Source: Bacillota bacterium (GTDB taxonomy: Bacteria; Bacillota; Limnochordia; Limnochordales; ZCTH02-B6). From it: a DNA stretch of 6,767 nucleotides. This document shows positions 6,050 to 6,767 of this stretch, piece after piece (the stretch's first letter is position 1; each line of letters starts with the position of its first letter). Made by a program: the position numbers and the translations under genes. The DNA lies in contig PKQR01000122.1 in assembly GCA_017578085.1 (NCBI GenBank), positions 1-6,767 on the forward strand. Reading direction: 5' to 3'. Below the pieces are notes generated by a model. It was not told where the DNA came from and searched no databases. It saw only the letters and a list, made by a program, of their open reading frames with translations.

Positions 6050-6118
6050 GGCGGTGCCGGTGAAACCTGCGCCGGGGACGGGCGCTTTCGCCCGCACCGG
6101 GAAGGACATGGCACCGCC
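6050..6118 (+). other. Nested inverted repeats: candidate structured 5' leader
   Basis: GGCGGTGCC (6050-6058) is perfectly complementary to GGCACCGCC (6110-6118). Inside it GGTG (6059-6062) can pair with CACC (6095-6098), or CCGGTG (6057-6062) with CACCGG (6095-6100) in an alternative fold. Innermost is a perfect 6-bp hairpin CGGGCG-CTTT-CGCCCG (6079-6094). The set begins where a transcript from the TATAAT at 6039 would begin and ends about 150 bases before the DapA-like start. I do not recognise a known riboswitch class. It may be a cis-regulatory RNA, but G+C-rich DNA forms such pairings easily; no comparative evidence is available. Confidence 0.35.
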
Positions 6119-6147
6119 ACGGAAAATCACTGGAGCAAAGTCACGCG

Positions 6148-6228
6148 GTGCAAAACCCTGGGTGCAGAACCCTGGGTGCAGAACCCGGGTGCAGAACCCG
6201 GGTGCAAAACCTGGGTGCATAAACCTGG
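6148..6228 (+). repeat. Six tandem copies of a 13-14 base repeat, GTGCARAACC(C)(T)GG
   Basis: Consecutive units lie at 6148-6161, 6162-6175, 6176-6188, 6189-6201, 6202-6214 and 6215-6228. They differ by 0-3 bases; unit lengths are 14, 14, 13, 13, 13 and 14. Each junction makes an inverted repeat, GGGT-GCAGA-ACCC, best in the middle where CCCGGGT (6184-6190) and ACCCGGG (6196-6202) flank GCAGA. The array ends 44 bases before the GTG start of the DapA-like gene and 27 bases before its SD. Unit length varies and the region lies between genes, so it is non-coding. It could be a binding array, a run of RNA hairpins, or a neutral slippage minisatellite. Confidence 0.9.
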
Positions 6229-6271
6229 GAGATTAGACCAGCGGGAGACCACACGAGGAGCGGATGCTGCG

Positions 6272-6767
6272 GTGAGCGAGCTGGAGCTGGCGGGCGTTTT
6301 CAACATCATGGCGACGCCCTTTACACCCGACGGCGCGGTGGACGTGGCGGGTGTGCGGCAGCTGGTCGAATTTCAACTGAAAGCCGGCGCGCACGGGCTG
6401 ACGATCCTCGGCATCATGGGCGAAGCCCACAAACTGCGGGACGCGGAGCGGGCCCTGGTCATCGACACCGTCATGGAAACCGTGGCGGGCCGGGTGCCCG
6501 TGGTGGTGACGGTCAGCCACTACGCGACGGACGTGGCGATCGGGTGGGCGAAGGAGGCGGCCAAAGCCGGCGCGGCGGCGGTGATGGCCGCGCCGCCCAA
6601 CCGGCTGCAGAACCCGGCGGCCATCTTTGAGCACTATCGCCGCCTCGCGGGCGAATGCGGCCTGCCGGTGGTCGTGCAGGACGAGCCGGTGCACACCGGG
6701 GTCATCATGCCTGTGGACCTCTTGGTGCGGATCGCGGAGGAGATCGACGGCTGCCGCTACATCAAGC
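6272..6767 (+). CDS. DapA/N-acetylneuraminate lyase superfamily protein, N-terminal part (runs off right edge)
   Basis: The first 165 residues of a (beta/alpha)8 class I aldolase/dehydratase of the DHDPS/NAL superfamily, which forms a Schiff base between a lysine and a 2-oxo acid. Typical landmarks are the first strand FNIMATPFTPDGAVD (10-24), GIMGEAHKL (47-55) in the place of the GTTGE loop, VPVVVTVSHYATDVAI (75-90), the AAPPNRLQNP segment (106-115), QDEPVHTG (135-142) and CRYIK (161-165), where K165 is the predicted Schiff-base lysine. DHDPS hallmark residues are changed: the GTTGE threonines are I48 and M49, the YNVPSRTG tyrosine is Q135, and the arginine is H140. It is therefore unlikely to be the lysine-pathway DapA, and its substrate is unknown. 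The GTG start follows GAGGAG (6255-6260) at 11 bases. An ATG at 6264 is out of frame and closes after three codons. Confidence 0.87.
   Translation, partial: MSELELAGVFNIMATPFTPDGAVDVAGVRQLVEFQLKAGAHGLTILGIMGEAHKLRDAERALVIDTVMETVAGRVPVVVTVSHYATDVAIGWAKEAAKAGAAAVMAAPPNRLQNPAAIFEHYRRLAGECGLPVVVQDEPVHTGVIMPVDLLVRIAEEIDGCRYIK

Noticed and set aside
4399..6063. A 554-codon open frame on the plus strand opposite pxpA and yigZ
   Set aside because: Both minus-strand genes carry full family motifs in order. The plus frame shows no recognisable domain and is the expected antisense shadow of biased G+C-rich codons.
6055..6105. Cobalamin-riboswitch-like fragments (GGTGAAA..CC, GGGAAGG)
   Set aside because: The fragments are in the wrong order and the conserved GCCACTG box is missing. 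Resemblance is probably chance.
6127..6220. Possible short peptide repeats (HPGF/CTQGF-like) read on the minus strand through the tandem array
   Set aside because: Unit lengths alternate between 13 and 14 bases, so no frame is maintained across the array, and no start with an SD is present.
6148..6228. CRISPR-like array
   Set aside because: The units are 13-14 bases and directly adjacent, with no spacers, and no cas gene is nearby.

Overview
The window is G+C-rich throughout (about two thirds by eye) and densely coding. Starts are ATG, GTG and TTG behind strong G-rich Shine-Dalgarno (SD) sequences. This start usage, plus a YigZ protein with its C-terminal extra domain and a universal stress protein, fits a high-GC Gram-positive bacterium such as a deep-branching, possibly thermophilic Bacillota lineage. 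That placement is a weak inference, because no rRNA, tRNA or other phylogenetic marker is present. All genes look chromosomal and metabolic. I see no transposase, phage gene, integrase, CRISPR array or tRNA.

Layout, left to right: (1) the 5' part of a minus-strand amidohydrolase gene that runs off the left edge; (2) diverging from it, a complete NAD/NADP-dependent opine (octopine/nopaline-type) dehydrogenase; (3) a UspA-type ATP-binding universal stress protein; (4) after a 219-base hairpin-rich spacer, a 596-residue membrane protein that joins an intact PAP2 phosphatase domain to an intact glycerophosphodiester phosphodiesterase (GDPD) domain; (5) a convergent junction with a perfect 13-bp hairpin; (6) on the minus strand, 5-oxoprolinase subunit A (pxpA, LamB/YcsF), preceded in the same direction by a YigZ/IMPACT-family protein; (7) a 253-base divergent intergenic region with a TATAAT box, a nested RNA-like fold and six copies of a 13-14 base tandem repeat; (8) the first 165 codons of a DapA/NAL-superfamily aldolase that stops at the right edge just after the predicted Schiff-base lysine.

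The genes do not form one obvious pathway. The amidohydrolase/opine dehydrogenase pair, pxpA and the DapA-like lyase all suit turnover of amino-acid-derived or amide compounds. The PAP2-GDPD protein suits lipid or glycerophosphodiester turnover at the membrane. YigZ and Usp are housekeeping or stress proteins.

The less ordinary material is the PAP2-GDPD fusion, the DapA-like protein that lacks the usual DHDPS catalytic residues, the structured and repeat-bearing leader in front of it, and possible RNA structures around the ribosome-binding sites of usp and the fusion gene. I found no clear evidence for a new defence, mobile or RNA-guided system.
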